NCBI GenBank assembly: GCA_003456765.1
Contig: DMOT01000284.1
Coordinates: 1 to 5,345 of the forward strand
Source: Bacillota bacterium
GTDB lineage: Bacteria; Bacillota; DTU025
Length of the DNA stretch: 5,345 bases
Direction: 5' to 3'
In this document: positions 5,237 through 5,345 of the stretch, in pieces
Position numbering within the stretch: position 1 is the first letter of the stretch
Layout: each line of letters begins with the position of its first letter
The notes under the pieces: model-generated
Database searches by the model: none
What the model saw: the letters and a program-made list of their open reading frames with translations, nothing else
What the model was told of the DNA's origin: nothing
Translations under genes and position numbers: made by a program

Positions 5237-5345
5237 ATCCCTGCTTCATCGACCGTTGCCATTGCTGGTCTTACACGGTTTCCACAGGCGTAGCTTCCGG
5301 CAGTTCTTGCCGTACAAACTCTTGTTAAACCGTGTTTACAACACG
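5230..5345 (-). CDS. tnpB: TnpB C-terminus (partial, runs off window)
   Basis: The last 37 codons before TGA (5232-5230) are open to the window edge. They read TARTAGSYACGNRVRP (residues 11-26 of the visible part) and then AMATVDEAGIP. The ACG..VRP......EAG pattern is what I recognise at the C-terminal tails of many TnpB proteins, after the zinc-ribbon/RuvC core. CC near the visible start could belong to the zinc-ribbon region but is too close to the edge to judge. TnpB is an RNA-guided nuclease that uses an omega-RNA overlapping the element's right end, so the hairpin at 5217-5236 would lie in that RNA. Only the tail is visible, so intactness of the protein cannot be assessed. Confidence 0.65.
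   Translation of the reverse strand, partial: CCKHGLTRVCTARTAGSYACGNRVRPAMATVDEAGIP

Larger units (their letters stand above)
5209..5345 (-). mobile_element. Right end of a TnpB-encoding IS200/IS605 (IS1341-type) element, partial
   Basis: The minus strand carries the end of a tnpB-like frame. It is directly followed by a subterminal imperfect hairpin, CCCGTG / CGTGGG around ACTTCAGA (5236-5217), and then AGGTTCAA. This arrangement (tnpB stop codon inside the hairpin, then a short tail) is typical of right ends of IS200/IS605-type elements, which lack terminal inverted repeats and make no target duplication. The boundary is placed at the TTCAA reading 5213-5209, because recognisable esterase coding sequence starts at 5206. 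The left end and any tnpA lie beyond the window. Exact edge uncertain by a few bases. Confidence 0.65.

Noticed and set aside
1..5345. CRISPR array, tRNA or rRNA genes, riboswitch
   Set aside because: No regularly spaced direct repeats, cloverleaf or known aptamer core seen on either strand by eye.

Overview
This 5.3 kb window looks like chromosomal DNA of an anaerobic or thermophilic member of the Bacillota (Clostridia-like). The reasons are strong AGGAGG-type ribosome binding sites, GTG and TTG starts, a YtkL/UPF0173 hydrolase, a RocB-type M20 protein, a DegV-family lipid-binding protein, an MNT/HEPN pair and a TnpB-bearing IS200/IS605-type element. The lineage is inferred from gene families only.

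Left part (1-2588, + strand): a short leader, then a complete metallo-beta-lactamase-fold hydrolase of the UPF0173 type (131-829, GTG start). After a 115 bp gap comes a complete RocB-like M20 metallopeptidase-fold protein (945-2588, TTG start). They are co-directional and could be co-transcribed, but no known pathway links them.

Middle (2589-3992): a convergent intergenic region contains an unusual 11-G/7-C hairpin. Next is a DegV-family fatty-acid-binding protein on the minus strand (2786-3664) with a good RBS and a convincing -10/-35 pair. A 328 bp divergent intergenic region follows; it holds that promoter and several inverted repeats but no gene.

Right part (3993-5345): an overlapping two-gene unit encodes an MNT-type minimal nucleotidyltransferase and a HEPN-domain protein, the layout of MntA/HepT-like toxin-antitoxin (or HEPN-MNT) modules. 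Past it lies a broken alpha/beta-hydrolase (esterase) gene on the minus strand. Its beginning abuts the right end of a TnpB-encoding element that runs off the window. Its middle has lost sequence and changes frame, and its 3' end no longer resembles the family. The tnpB C-terminus (5230-5345) and a terminal hairpin mark the element boundary near 5209.

The left two-thirds is ordinary housekeeping-type content. The right third is accessory: a probable toxin-antitoxin module next to gene decay and a transposon insertion. I see no clear sign of an entirely new system. The HEPN-MNT pair, whose HEPN lacks the usual C-terminal RNase motif, and the transposon-esterase junction deserve the closest look.
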